Assembly (NCBI GenBank): GCA_027490925.1
Contig: JAIXXF010000001.1
Coordinates: 1-64,000, forward strand
DNA: 64,000 nt
Direction of reading: 5' to 3'
From: Comamonadaceae bacterium
GTDB taxonomy: Bacteria; Pseudomonadota; Gammaproteobacteria; Burkholderiales; Burkholderiaceae_C
Below the pieces are notes generated by a model. That model had not been told where the DNA came from. It worked only from the letters and a program-made list of their open reading frames with translations, and did no database searches. Shown piece by piece: positions 8,932-18,356 of this stretch; positions within the stretch are counted from its first letter, which is position 1, and each line of letters starts with the position of its first letter. Both the position numbers and the translations under genes were made by a program.

Positions 8932-10035
8932 TCAGTCCTCGGTCATTGTCACCGGCACGCGCGGGGCGAGCGCGCACATCAGCTCGTAACCCACCGTGCT
9001 GCCCGCGTGGGCCACCTCGTCGATCGGCAAGACGGCTCCCGTGCTGGAGCGGCCCCACAAGGTGACCTCGCTGCCGTGGCCGCTGCCGGGCAGGCCGGTC
9101 AGGTCCACCCCGATCAGGTCCATGCTGACACGGCCCAACGTTCGGCTGCGCTGCCCGTCCACCAAAACGGGGGTGCCGTGGGCGTTGGTGCCAGGGCAAT
9201 GGCGGGGGTAGCCGTCGGCATAGCCGCAGGCCACCACGCCAACGCGCATCGGGCGATCGGCCACAAAACTCGAGCCGTAGCCGACCGTGGCGCCCACGGC
9301 CAGGTCTTGCACGCCAACGATCTGCGAGGCCAGCGTCATGGTGGGTCGCAGGCCCCAGTCGGCGGCATTGTGTTCGGGGTGGTCGGCCGCGCTGCCGTAC
9401 AGCACGATGCCAGGGCGGACCCAGTCGGCCGCGGTGGCGGTGTGGCGCAACAGGGCGGCGCTGTTGCTGAGCGTGCGCTCGCCCGGCAGGTCGGCCGCGG
9501 CCGCCTCAAAAACGGCGACTTGTTCGGCCACGCCTTTGGGGCCATCGGCGTCGCTGAAATGGGTCATCAGGGAAATTTCGTCCACCTGCGGCATGGCGTT
9601 GAGCCGCGTCCAGGCGGACCGGAAGCGGTGCGGCGCGAAACCGAGGCGGTTCATGCCGCTGTTCAGTTTCAAGAACACCCGGTGGGGCACCTGGGTTTTG
9701 TGCGCGGACAAAAGGTCGATCTGCTCGGTGCAGTGCACCGTGTGCCACAGGTCGAGGCGGGAGCACAGCTCCAGGTCGCGCAATTCGAACACGCCTTCCA
9801 GCAACAAGATGGGACCGCGCCAGCCGAGACGCCGCACCCGCGCCGCTTCGTCGAGGTCCAACAGCGCGAAACCGTCGGCCCCGCGCAGACCGTGGAAGGC
9901 GCGCTCAATGCCGTGGCCGTAGGCGTTGGCCTTGACCACCGCCCAGACCCGGGCGTCTGGTGCGGACTGCCGGACGCGCTGCAGGTTGTGCCGCAGCGCG
10001 TCGGTGTGGATGGTGGCGTGTATCGGGCGGGGCAT
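8932..10035 (-). CDS. alr: Alanine racemase
   Basis: PLP enzyme converting L-alanine to D-alanine for peptidoglycan. Its 367 residues are standard length. The PLP lysine is Lys35 in [13 protein letters not shown]; the second catalytic residue, the C-terminal-domain tyrosine, is in [28 protein letters not shown] and [13 protein letters not shown] are conserved. The ATG at 10035 ([14 protein letters not shown]) is the usual family start; an in-frame ATG 33 bp upstream adds a poorly conserved leader. It is divergent from lplT with 137 bp between. Confidence 0.95.
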   Translation of the reverse strand: MPRPIHATIHTDALRHNLQRVRQSAPDARVWAVVKANAYGHGIERAFHGLRGADGFALLDLDEAARVRRLGWRGPILLLEGVFELRDLELCSRLDLWHTVHCTEQIDLLSAHKTQVPHRVFLKLNSGMNRLGFAPHRFRSAWTRLNAMPQVDEISLMTHFSDADGPKGVAEQVAVFEAAAADLPGERTLSNSAALLRHTATAADWVRPGIVLYGSAADHPEHNAADWGLRPTMTLASQIVGVQDLAVGATVGYGSSFVADRPMRVGVVACGYADGYPRHCPGTNAHGTPVLVDGQRSRTLGRVSMDLIGVDLTGLPGSGHGSEVTLWGRSSTGAVLPIDEVAHAGSTVGYELMCALAPRVPVTMTED

Positions 10036-10172
10036 GGGTGATCGCGGGGCGGATGGGTACCCGGCCACAGGGGAATTGGCTCGGCACCACCATGATATAA
10101 CCCGCTGTCACACGGAGACAGACCCCACCACCCCAGAGCCGTCGCACCGGCCCGAGCGAGCACTCCCCCTCA

Positions 10173-11456
10173 ATGAAGCGCGGTTTCTACACCATCATGG
10201 CGGCCCAGTTTTGCTCGTCGCTGGCCGACAACGCTTTGTTTGTGGCGGCGATCGAACTGATCCGCAGCGGCGGTGGCGCGGAGTGGCAGCGCGCAGCGCT
10301 GGTCCCGATGTTTGCTCTGTTTTACGTGGTGTTGGCGCCTTTTGTAGGCGCATTCGCTGACGCCTGGCCCAAAGGGCGGGTCATGTTTGTCAGCAACGCG
10401 ATCAAAGTGGCCGGGTGCCTTTTGATGCTGTTCAGCGTCCACCCCTTGTTGTCGTACGCCATTGTGGGTTTGGGCGCAGCGGCGTATTCACCGGCGAAGT
10501 ACGGCATCCTGACCGAGCTGCTGCCACCTTCGCAACTGGTGAAAGCCAACGGCTGGATCGAAGGCCTGACCATCGGCTCGATCATCCTGGGGGTGTTGCT
10601 GGGCGGGCAGCTGGTGGGGGCCAGGGTGTCTTCGGCGCTGCTGGGATTCGACCTGCCCTACCTCGACACGCCGATCGACACCCCGGCCGAGGCCGCCATT
10701 TGCGTGCTGGTTTTGGTCTACCTGCTGGCGGCGTGGTTCAACACCCGCATCCCTTTGACCGGCGTGGCGATGCGGCCCATGCCGAGCAACAAACTCGCGC
10801 TGTTGGGCGACTTCTGGGAATGCAACGCGCGGCTCTGGCGCGACAAACTGGGACAGATTTCACTCGCCACCACCACCTTGTTTTGGGGCGTGAGTGGCAA
10901 CCTGCGCTACATCGTGCTGGCCTGGAGCGCCGCTGCACTGGGCTACAGCACCACCCAAGCCTCCAGCCTGGTGGGCGTGGTGGCGCTGGGCACGGCGGTT
11001 GGGGCGATCGTGGCGTCGGTCAAGATGCGGCTCGACCAAGCCACCAGCGTGATGCCGCTGGGCATCGCGATGGGCGTGCTGGTGATCGCGATGAACTTCA
11101 TCGACAACGTGTGGGTGGCCGCCCCGTTCTTGATTCTGCTCGGCGCTTTGGGTGGGTTTCTGGTGGTTCCCATGAACGCACTGCTGCAGCACCGCGGCCA
11201 CAACCTCATGGGCGCGGGCCGGTCCATCGCGGTGCAAAACTTCAACGAGCAGGCCTGCATTTTGGCGCTCGGCGCGTTCTACAGCCTGTCCACCGGCCTT
11301 GGCCTGTCGGCGTTCGGTGCGATCACCGCCTTCGGCCTGGTGGTCGCCGGGGTGATGTGGTGGATCAAGCGCTGGCACGCCAGCAACCTGGTGCACCACC
11401 GCGCCGAGGTGGACCGCCTGCTGGACATCGCGCGCAGTGACCACACCCACGGCTGA
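10173..11456 (+). CDS. lplT: Lysophospholipid transporter LplT
   Basis: Inner-membrane major-facilitator protein of 427 residues that flips lysophospholipids (2-acyl-glycerophosphoethanolamine) inward for re-acylation. The start MKRGFYTIMAAQFCSSLADNA, the SPAKYGILTELLPPSQLVKANGWIEG motif and the ILLGALGGFLVVPMNALLQHRG segment are characteristic of LplT. In enterobacteria it is fused to or followed by the acyltransferase aas; here it is followed instead by an EamA transporter whose GTG start overlaps by 20 bp, so the acyltransferase must be elsewhere. Confidence 0.92.
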   Translation: MKRGFYTIMAAQFCSSLADNALFVAAIELIRSGGGAEWQRAALVPMFALFYVVLAPFVGAFADAWPKGRVMFVSNAIKVAGCLLMLFSVHPLLSYAIVGLGAAAYSPAKYGILTELLPPSQLVKANGWIEGLTIGSIILGVLLGGQLVGARVSSALLGFDLPYLDTPIDTPAEAAICVLVLVYLLAAWFNTRIPLTGVAMRPMPSNKLALLGDFWECNARLWRDKLGQISLATTTLFWGVSGNLRYIVLAWSAAALGYSTTQASSLVGVVALGTAVGAIVASVKMRLDQATSVMPLGIAMGVLVIAMNFIDNVWVAAPFLILLGALGGFLVVPMNALLQHRGHNLMGAGRSIAVQNFNEQACILALGAFYSLSTGLGLSAFGAITAFGLVVAGVMWWIKRWHASNLVHHRAEVDRLLDIARSDHTHG

Positions 11457-12366
11457 TCGCCACGCGTCCCCCGCTCTGCCGGTCGCGGCGCTCACGCTGA
11501 ACGCCTTCATCTGGGGCGTGTCGTGGTGGCCTTTTCGGCAACTCGATTCGCTGGGTGTGCACCCGCTGTGGGCCACAGCCTGGGTATTCGGTCTGGCGTT
11601 CGCGGTGGTGTGGGGCCTGGTGCGGTTCTGGCAACCCACGTCGCTGCGTGGCGCGTGGACACACGGCGGGCTGTGGCTGCTGGCGCTGGCCGCTGGGTTC
11701 ACCAACGTGGGGTTCAATTGGGCCGTGACCGAGGGCGACGTGGTCCGCGTGGTCTTGTTGTTCTACCTCATGCCCGCCTGGGTGGTGGTGCTGGCCTGGC
11801 CGCTTCTCGGTGAACGCCCCGGCTGGGGCGCATTGGCCCGGCTGTTGCTGGCCCTGGCTGGCGTCTGGCTGGTATTGAAAACGCCCGACACCCCCTGGCC
11901 GGTGCCAGAAGGGCTGACGGATTGGCTGGCCTTGGCGGCAGGCCTGTGCTTTGCGCTCACCAACATCTTGCTGCGCCGACTGCAAAGCGCGACCGACGGC
12001 GCCCGGATGCTGGCCATGTTCGCGGGCGGTGCAGCGGTCGCCGCCGCCACGGCGGTGCTGGGCAGCCAAGCGGGTGCCGTGCCCTGGCCGCCTGCGCCCT
12101 CGGCCACTTGGCTGGTGTGGGTGGTGGGCCTGGGCATGGCTTTTTTGCTGGGCAACCTCGCGTTGCAGTACGGGGCCGCCCGGCTGCGGGCCAACACCAG
12201 CAGCTTGGTCATGCTCTCTGAAGTGGTGTTCGCCAGCCTGTCGGCGGTGGCGCTGGGGGCGGGCTCACTGGAAGCCCGCACGGTGTGGGGCGGTGCGCTC
12301 ATCGTGCTCGCGGCTTTGATGGCATCATGGTCTTTCAACCCACCGCCCACGGAGCACAGCGCATGA
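11437..12366 (+). CDS. EamA/DMT-family inner-membrane transporter
   Basis: Drug/metabolite transporter of 309 residues with ten predicted helices arranged as two EamA repeats: the first from LTLNAFIWGVSWWPFRQL, the second from LAAGLCFALTNILLRRL, each closing with a conserved tail (VRVVLLFYLMPAWVVVLAW; LRANTSSLVMLSEVVFASLSA). Such proteins usually export amino acids or small metabolites; the substrate cannot be inferred. The GTG start at 11437 lies inside the end of lplT, and the stop overlaps the next start as ATGA, so lplT, this gene and the glutathione peroxidase gene form one coupled operon. Confidence 0.88.
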   Translation: MTTPTADRHASPALPVAALTLNAFIWGVSWWPFRQLDSLGVHPLWATAWVFGLAFAVVWGLVRFWQPTSLRGAWTHGGLWLLALAAGFTNVGFNWAVTEGDVVRVVLLFYLMPAWVVVLAWPLLGERPGWGALARLLLALAGVWLVLKTPDTPWPVPEGLTDWLALAAGLCFALTNILLRRLQSATDGARMLAMFAGGAAVAAATAVLGSQAGAVPWPPAPSATWLVWVVGLGMAFLLGNLALQYGAARLRANTSSLVMLSEVVFASLSAVALGAGSLEARTVWGGALIVLAALMASWSFNPPPTEHSA

Positions 12367-12851
12367 CCCCGACGACACACGACTTCGAAGCCCAACGCAT
12401 CGACGGCACGCCTGTGTCGCTGTCCGATTTCAAAGGGCGCGTGTTGCTGATCGTGAACACCGCGAGCGCGTGTGGGTTCACCCCACAATTTGCCGGATTG
12501 GAAGCGCTGCACAAAACCTATGGCCCCCAAGGCCTGACAGTACTCGGTTTTCCCTGCAACCAGTTCGGTGCTCAAGACCCTGGCAGCAACGGCGAGATCG
12601 CTGCTTTTTGCACTCTGAATTACGGCGTGACCTTCCCCATGATGGCGAAGGTGGACGTCAACGGCGCGGGCGCCCACCCGCTGTTCCAGCACCTGACGCA
12701 GGCGGCGCCTGGCCTGCTGGGCAGCAAAGCCATCAAATGGAACTTCACCAAGTTCCTGGTGGGCAAAGACGGATTGGTGCTCAAGCGCTACGCGCCCACA
12801 GACACCCCCAAAGGCTTGGCCAAAGACATCGAGGCCGCGTTGTCGGCCTGA
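12363..12851 (+). CDS. Glutathione peroxidase (cysteine type)
   Basis: Thiol peroxidase of 162 residues reducing hydroperoxides. Peroxidatic cysteine is in NTASACGFTPQFAGLE (about residue 37), followed by LGFPCNQFGAQDPGSNGEI with the conserved second region and WNFTKFLV with the Trp and Asn of the catalytic tetrad. As in BtuE-like bacterial enzymes a cysteine replaces selenocysteine, and reductant may be thioredoxin rather than glutathione. The ATG at 12363 overlaps the stop of the EamA gene. Confidence 0.93.
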   Translation: MTPTTHDFEAQRIDGTPVSLSDFKGRVLLIVNTASACGFTPQFAGLEALHKTYGPQGLTVLGFPCNQFGAQDPGSNGEIAAFCTLNYGVTFPMMAKVDVNGAGAHPLFQHLTQAAPGLLGSKAIKWNFTKFLVGKDGLVLKRYAPTDTPKGLAKDIEAALSA

Positions 12852-12853
12852 CC

Positions 12854-12872
12854 CACCGGCCTCTCGCCGGTG
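12854..12872. terminator. Hairpin between convergent gpx and glcF genes
   Basis: CACCGG (12854-12859) pairs with CCGGTG (12867-12872) over a 7-nt loop in the 30-bp gap between two convergent stops. No T-run follows on either strand, so it is a candidate bidirectional or Rho-assisted terminator. Confidence 0.45.
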
Positions 12873-12881
12873 CAAGCGCTG

Positions 12882-14108
12882 TCAGCCGGTCTGAAGCGCG
12901 GCGTCCAGGACCTCCACCCAATGCTTGACCGGCGTGCGGGTGCCGCTTTGCAAGTGGTTGATGCAACCAATGTTGGCCGACACAATGGCCGTGGGCGCAA
13001 GCCGGTCCAGGTGACCGAGCTTGCGGTCGCGCAGGGTGGTGGCGATCTCTGGCTTCAACACCGAGTAAGTCCCTGCTGATCCGCAGCACAGATGGCTTTC
13101 GTTGGTGGCCACGCGCACCTGGAAACCCAGCGCACCCAAATGCTGTTCCACGCCGCCGCGAAGTTGTTGTCCATGCTGCAGTGTGCAGGGTGGGTGAAAG
13201 GCCAGGGTACCGGTCGGTGCGCGGACCCGGCCCTTCAACGCAGCCACCAACTCGGGCAGCAACTCGCTCAGGTCGCGGGTCATCCCGCTGATGCGCTGCG
13301 CTTTGGCGGCGTACACCGGGTCGTCCCGCAGCAAATACCCGTACTCTTTGACCGTGACGCCGCAGCCTGAGGCATTCATCACCAAGGCTTCCACACCCGC
13401 CTCCACGTGCGGCCACCAGGCGTCGATGTTGGCACGCATCTGCTCTTTGCCGCCGTCTTGGTCGTTCAGGTGGAACTTGACCGCGCCGCAGCACCCGGCT
13501 TGCGTGGCCACCACGGCCTGAATGCCCGCCGCGTCCAGCACGCGTGCGGTGGCGCTGTTGATGTTGGGCGCCATCGACGGCTGCACGCAACCCGCCAGCA
13601 TCAACACCCGGCGGGCGTGGGTACGTTGAGGCCAGGAACCGGCGGGCTGTGCGACCGGCACCTTGTTTCTCAGCGCCTGCGGCAGCAGGCCGCGCACCAG
13701 CTGCCCGGCCTTCATGGCGGGCCCGAACCAACGCGACGGCAACCCCTCTTTCAAAGCCCAGCGCAGGGCCTTCTCGCCCACGGGGCGTGCCACCTGGGCG
13801 TCAACGATCTTGCGGCCGATGTCTACCAAATGCCCATACTGCACGCCGCTGGGGCAGGTGGTTTCGCAGTTGCGGCAAGTGAGGCAGCGGTCCAGGTGCA
13901 TCTGGGTGTTCCGCGTGGGCGGCTGGCCTTCCAGCACCTGCTTGATCAGGTAAATGCGGCCACGCGGGCCGTCGAGCTCGTCGCCCAACAATTGGTAAGT
14001 GGGGCAGGTGGCGGTGCAAAAGCCGCAATGCACGCATTTGCGCAAAATGGCTTCGGCCTCCCGGCCTTCGGGTGTGGCGGCGTGTTCGGGCGAGAGTTGG
14101 GTTTGCAT
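12882..14108 (-). CDS. glcF: Glycolate oxidase iron-sulfur subunit
   Basis: Electron-transfer subunit (408 residues) of glycolate dehydrogenase, which oxidises glycolate to glyoxylate at the inner membrane. Two 4Fe-4S ferredoxin motifs are visible near residues 25-36 (CVHCGFCTATCPT) and about residue 75 (CLTCRNCETTCPS), followed by two CCG heterodisulfide-reductase-like domains (QAGCCGAVKFH and SHLCCGSAGTYS). The ATG at 14108 begins MQTQLSPEHAATPEG, the usual start. It follows glcE by 14 bp in a leftward operon; the catalytic FAD subunit GlcD is not next to them. Confidence 0.94.
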   Translation of the reverse strand: MQTQLSPEHAATPEGREAEAILRKCVHCGFCTATCPTYQLLGDELDGPRGRIYLIKQVLEGQPPTRNTQMHLDRCLTCRNCETTCPSGVQYGHLVDIGRKIVDAQVARPVGEKALRWALKEGLPSRWFGPAMKAGQLVRGLLPQALRNKVPVAQPAGSWPQRTHARRVLMLAGCVQPSMAPNINSATARVLDAAGIQAVVATQAGCCGAVKFHLNDQDGGKEQMRANIDAWWPHVEAGVEALVMNASGCGVTVKEYGYLLRDDPVYAAKAQRISGMTRDLSELLPELVAALKGRVRAPTGTLAFHPPCTLQHGQQLRGGVEQHLGALGFQVRVATNESHLCCGSAGTYSVLKPEIATTLRDRKLGHLDRLAPTAIVSANIGCINHLQSGTRTPVKHWVEVLDAALQTG

Positions 14109-14122
14109 GGGGCGGGGTTCGC

Positions 14123-15205
14123 TCAAAGGTCGGCGTAGTAGCGCCCGCGGTTGAACAGGCCTGCCGGATCGAATTCTTGTTTCAGCGTTTGGTGGATGCG
14201 CGCCAATGGCGCCGACAACGGCGAAAAGACCGACACCTCGCTCGGCAAATCGCCGCCATGAGCCCGGAACAGCATGGCGTGCCCGCCGCACGCGGACAGC
14301 GCCGACCGCAACTGGGTTCCAAAGTGGGCAGGCTGCTTCAACCAACGTTGGCCACCACCCCATTCCAGCAGCGTTGGGCCCAGGTTCAGCGGCGCGGTGG
14401 TGTCGGGAACCGCCACGCGCCACAGCGCCTGACCGGGCTGCAACACAAAAAATGGGTGGGTGTGCTCCCGCAGGCTGGCCCAAAACGCCGGGGCGTCGTC
14501 GCGCAACGCCACGCCGCCCATGAGGGCTTGCGCCGACTGCACGGCGGCGTTCGCACCCCGCAGGCGCACCCACAACCGATCGGCGTGCCAACACGAGGCG
14601 TTGATCGGCAGCGGCTGCCCACCCCATCGGTTGAGCTGGGCGATCGCTCGCGCCTCGTCGAGCTCGAACACCAAGGTGGCCTCGGCCACCGGGTGGGCCA
14701 GCACCTTGAGCGTGACCTCGGTGAGCACCCCCAGGATGCCGAATGCGCCCGCCAGCAGCCGCGACACGTCGTATCCCGCCACGTTCTTCATCACCGTGCC
14801 GCCAAACTGCAGGTGTTGGGCGTGCCCGTTGAGCAGCGAGGCGCCGAGCAGGTGGTCGCGCACCGAACCGACGCTGGCCCGCGCGGGGCCACTCAGCCCG
14901 GCGCTGACCATGCCACCCACGGTGGCACCAGGGCCAAAGTGCGGCGGCTCAAACGGCAGTGCTTGGCCATGCTCGGCCAGCGCGGCTTCCAGTTCGGCCA
15001 GTGGTGTGCCGGACGCGACGCGAACGTACAACTCGCTGGGCTCGTAGCTCAGAATGCCGTTGAACGCAGCGGTGGACAGGGGCTCGCCTTGCAGCGTCTG
15101 GCCCAAAAAATCTTTGCTGCCGCCACCGACGATGCGCAGTGACGTGCCGCGCTGCCAGGCGTCAAGAACCTGTTCGGTGAGGTGGCGCAGTGCAGGTGTC
15201 ATCAC
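14123..15205 (-). CDS. glcE: Glycolate oxidase FAD-binding subunit
   Basis: Second flavin subunit of glycolate dehydrogenase, 360 residues. The PCMH-type FAD fold is recognisable from SLRIVGGGSKDFLG at the N-terminus and from GPGATVGGMVSAGLSGPARASVGSVRDHLLG with MKNVAGYDVSRLLAGAFGILGVLTEVTLKVL, typical of GlcE rather than the longer GlcD. The C-terminal QEFDPAGLFNRGRYYADL is conserved. In many Burkholderiales glcD precedes glcE; here an unrelated secreted-protein gene precedes it, 57 bp upstream. Confidence 0.93.
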   Translation of the reverse strand: MMTPALRHLTEQVLDAWQRGTSLRIVGGGSKDFLGQTLQGEPLSTAAFNGILSYEPSELYVRVASGTPLAELEAALAEHGQALPFEPPHFGPGATVGGMVSAGLSGPARASVGSVRDHLLGASLLNGHAQHLQFGGTVMKNVAGYDVSRLLAGAFGILGVLTEVTLKVLAHPVAEATLVFELDEARAIAQLNRWGGQPLPINASCWHADRLWVRLRGANAAVQSAQALMGGVALRDDAPAFWASLREHTHPFFVLQPGQALWRVAVPDTTAPLNLGPTLLEWGGGQRWLKQPAHFGTQLRSALSACGGHAMLFRAHGGDLPSEVSVFSPLSAPLARIHQTLKQEFDPAGLFNRGRYYADL

Positions 15206-15262
15206 GCCACTGTAAACGCATCGCGCAGCGGGCCCTTTGATCTTTTTGAACGGGGGCGTTGG

Positions 15263-15970
15263 CTATTTTGCGGGGCTGTTCCCGCTCGCCGGGGGGATGC
15301 GGCTCACCTGGCGTGGTGCGGGGGCCTGGCTGCGCGGGGTGGCGGTTGTGACGTCGAAATACAAGGTGCGTTCCGTGCCGTCGCGCTGACGAACCTGCCA
15401 GCGGTCGTAGCGCTTGCCGCCAAGCTGCAGCGGTGTGTCGCTTTTACCCAAGGTTTGAAAACGGTCGCGTTGTGAGATCAACCAACCCTCAGCCTCGCTG
15501 GGCAGCACGAGTTTCAACGCCGTGGCGGGGGAGAGGCCGTCGCGTTCAGCACCAATGGCTTGCACCAAGGCGGTGGCAAAAGCGCGGTGGTGGTTGCGCA
15601 GTTCCACCTGGTTGGCCTCCTCGGCGATGGCGGCCATCAGCAACTGGGCTTTGACGAATGGGAGTTCCGCGATGGGGGCGTATTTCTGCAGCGGGCTCAG
15701 TGCGAGCAACGCCTGCTGCGCCTGACCCGCCTGCCAGAACTTTTCTGCTTTCGCCATGGCCCGGGCCTGATCGGCGTCGATCTTGGCCACGCCTGCACTG
15801 GACCGCGCGATCGCGTCGCGCAGCAACTGCACACGTGGCTGTACCAAGGGCAGTCGTTCGTTGACCGTCAGGGGCTGGGCGGACGCGGCAAACGGCCAGA
15901 CACACGCGAGGGCCAAGGCCATGGACCACGCCACACCCCACCCAACAGGACGCTTGACCAGAGCGCCCAT
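15263..15970 (-). CDS. Secreted protein of unknown function
   Basis: The 235-residue product starts at the ATG at 15970 with a clear Sec signal (MGALVKRPVGWGVAWSMALALAC... ending ASAQ, about residues 1-32). The mature part has a helical repeat-like stretch (AEKFWQAGQAQQALLALSPLQKYAPIAELPFVKAQLLMAAIAEE) resembling a TPR pair and a C-terminal strand-rich segment (RYDRWQVRQRDGTERTLYFDVTT). It is not a family I recognise. Upstream in-frame ATGs would add a proline-rich, non-signal leader and are rejected. It may be co-transcribed with glcE and glcF. Confidence 0.7.
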   Translation of the reverse strand: MGALVKRPVGWGVAWSMALALACVWPFAASAQPLTVNERLPLVQPRVQLLRDAIARSSAGVAKIDADQARAMAKAEKFWQAGQAQQALLALSPLQKYAPIAELPFVKAQLLMAAIAEEANQVELRNHHRAFATALVQAIGAERDGLSPATALKLVLPSEAEGWLISQRDRFQTLGKSDTPLQLGGKRYDRWQVRQRDGTERTLYFDVTTATPRSQAPAPRQVSRIPPASGNSPAK

Positions 15971-16220
15971 CTTACGGACAGGGAACGGGGCACAGCGGCA
16001 AGCCCTGGTGCTCCCGGGGGTGTCGGTCAGGCTGTGGGTCGCAGCCGTTGCAGCGGTGCGTGGGCAGGTTGGCGAGGGTGGCAGAGAAGGCGGCAAAGCG
16101 TGACGGGAAGAGCGCAGACGGGTCATGTCGGTGGCGGGGCCGGGGTCGGGGTCGGGGTCGGTTTTTGCGCCATTGTCGTTGAGCGGCGGGGCGGCGGGCT
16201 GTGCCACGGCACGCGCGGAC

Positions 16221-16254
16221 GTAAAAAATCCGCCAGGACTTGGCGCCCGGGCGG
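16221..16254 (-). terminator. Terminator of the glnK-amt operon
   Basis: On the minus strand TCCGCC (16254-16249) pairs with GGCGGA (16233-16228), followed by six T residues (A-run 16222-16227). A second, perfect 9-bp hairpin without T-run (GCCCTGGCG at 16283-16291 with 16296-16304) lies between it and the amt stop at 16315. Confidence 0.65.
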
Positions 16255-16314
16255 ATGGGATGGAGAAACTCTCTGCCTACTGGCCCTGGCGGATTCGCCA
16301 GGGCGTCATGGCTG

Positions 16315-17961
16315 TCAGCGGTTGTAGGCGGTTTCGCCGTGCGAGCTGATGTCGAGGCCTTCGCGTTCTTCCTCTTCGGTGACGCGCAGACCGATCACCA
16401 GGTCAACGATCTTGTAGGCGATCAATGACACCACCGCCGACCAGACCACGGTCACGAGCACGCCCTTGAGCTGGATCCAGACCTGGGCACCGATGGCGTT
16501 GGAGGTCACCGTCGCCGTCACCCAGTCGCCCACCAGGCCAGGACCGCCCAGCGCCTGGTTGTTGAACACACCAGTCAACAAGGCACCCACGATACCGCCC
16601 ACGCCGTGGACGCCAAACACGTCCAGAGAGTCGTCGGCGCCGAGCATGCGCTTCAGGCCGTTCACGCCCCACAAGCAAGCGAAGCCAGCCACGAAACCGA
16701 TCACGATCGCGCCCATCAGGCCGACGTTGCCACAGGCAGGGGTGATGGCGACCAGACCTGCCACAGCACCCGACGCAGCGCCCAGCATGGAAGCCTTGCC
16801 TTTGGCCAGGGCTTCACCCAGGCACCAGGCCAGCACCGCTGCGGCGGTGGCCGAGAAGGTGTTCATGAACGCGAGCACCGCCGAGTTGCCTGCTTCCAGC
16901 GCGGAGCCCGCGTTGAAACCAAACCAACCCACCCACAGCAGCGAGGCACCGACCATGGTCAGCGTCAGGCTGTGAGGCGCCATCGACTCTTTGCCGTAAC
17001 CGACGCGCTTGCCGATCACATAGGCACCCACCAAACCAGCCACAGCGGCGTTGATGTGCACCACGGTGCCGCCAGCGAAGTCCAGCGCACCCCACTGCCA
17101 GATCAGACCGGCCTTGGCGTTTAGACCATCCACCAAATCGGCGGCCGTGTAGGCATCAGGACCCATCCAGAACCACACCATGTGGGCGATGGGGGTGTAG
17201 CTGAAGGTGAACCAGAGCACCATGAACATCAACATGGCCGAGAACTTGATGCGTTCAGCGAATGCACCCACGATCAACGCGCAAGTGATGGCGGCGAAGG
17301 TGGCCTGGAATGCGAAGAACAGCAACTCCGGAATCACCACGCCTTTGCTGAAGGTCGCAGCCACTGGGAAGGTGCCGGTCGCTGGGTCGAACAAGCCCTT
17401 CATGAACACGCGGTCAAACCCACCAATGAAGGCGTTGCCTTCGGTGAAGGCAAGGCTGTAACCGTACAGGCACCACAGGACCACGATCAACGAGAAGGTC
17501 ACGAACACCTGCATCAGCACCGACAGCATGTTCTTGCTGCGGACCAAACCGCCATAGAACAAGGCCAACCCGGGGATGGACATCATGATGACCAGCAGGG
17601 TCGCCACCAGCAACCAGGCCACGTCGCCCTTGTGGGGCGTGGGCGCGGCGGCGGGTGCGGCTTCAGCGGCAGCGGCAGGTGCCGCAGCGGGCGCAGCCGC
17701 TTCGGCAGGCTTGGCATCAACCGACGTGGTGGCGGCCTGGGCCACCACCACGTCGGCTGGCTTCGCTTTGACGGCGGGCTTGGCGGCCACAACCGGGTCG
17801 GCTGCCGCAGGTGCAGCAACGGCTGCCGGGGCTTCAGCCGGTTTGGCTTCGGCCACGGGTTTGACCTCTTCGGTCGCGGCGGCAGGCGCTTGGGCGACGG
17901 CGACCGAACCGGTCAGCAGCACGCCCATGCCCAGCACAAGGGAGGCAAGTAGTTGTTTCAT
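16315..17961 (-). CDS. amtB: Ammonium transporter with long periplasmic N-terminal linker
   Basis: Inner-membrane ammonia channel of 548 residues, gated by GlnK. The Amt core (from about residue 113, VAWLLVATLLVIMMSIPGLAL) has eleven helices, GGLVRSKNMLSVLMQ, and the twin pore histidines in VVHINAAVAGLVGAY and DVFGVHGVGGIVGALL. Ahead of the core is a cleavable signal (MKQLLASLVLGMGVLLTG, cut near VAQA) and an unusually long linker of about 85 residues made mostly of Ala, Pro, Lys and Val, which would sit in the periplasm. It follows glnK by 29 bp in a leftward operon. Confidence 0.95.
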   Translation of the reverse strand: MKQLLASLVLGMGVLLTGSVAVAQAPAAATEEVKPVAEAKPAEAPAAVAAPAAADPVVAAKPAVKAKPADVVVAQAATTSVDAKPAEAAAPAAAPAAAAEAAPAAAPTPHKGDVAWLLVATLLVIMMSIPGLALFYGGLVRSKNMLSVLMQVFVTFSLIVVLWCLYGYSLAFTEGNAFIGGFDRVFMKGLFDPATGTFPVAATFSKGVVIPELLFFAFQATFAAITCALIVGAFAERIKFSAMLMFMVLWFTFSYTPIAHMVWFWMGPDAYTAADLVDGLNAKAGLIWQWGALDFAGGTVVHINAAVAGLVGAYVIGKRVGYGKESMAPHSLTLTMVGASLLWVGWFGFNAGSALEAGNSAVLAFMNTFSATAAAVLAWCLGEALAKGKASMLGAASGAVAGLVAITPACGNVGLMGAIVIGFVAGFACLWGVNGLKRMLGADDSLDVFGVHGVGGIVGALLTGVFNNQALGGPGLVGDWVTATVTSNAIGAQVWIQLKGVLVTVVWSAVVSLIAYKIVDLVIGLRVTEEEEREGLDISSHGETAYNR

Positions 17962-17990
17962 GTCGATGCTTCTCTTTGAAGTGGCTGGTC

Positions 17991-18356
<366 letters not shown>

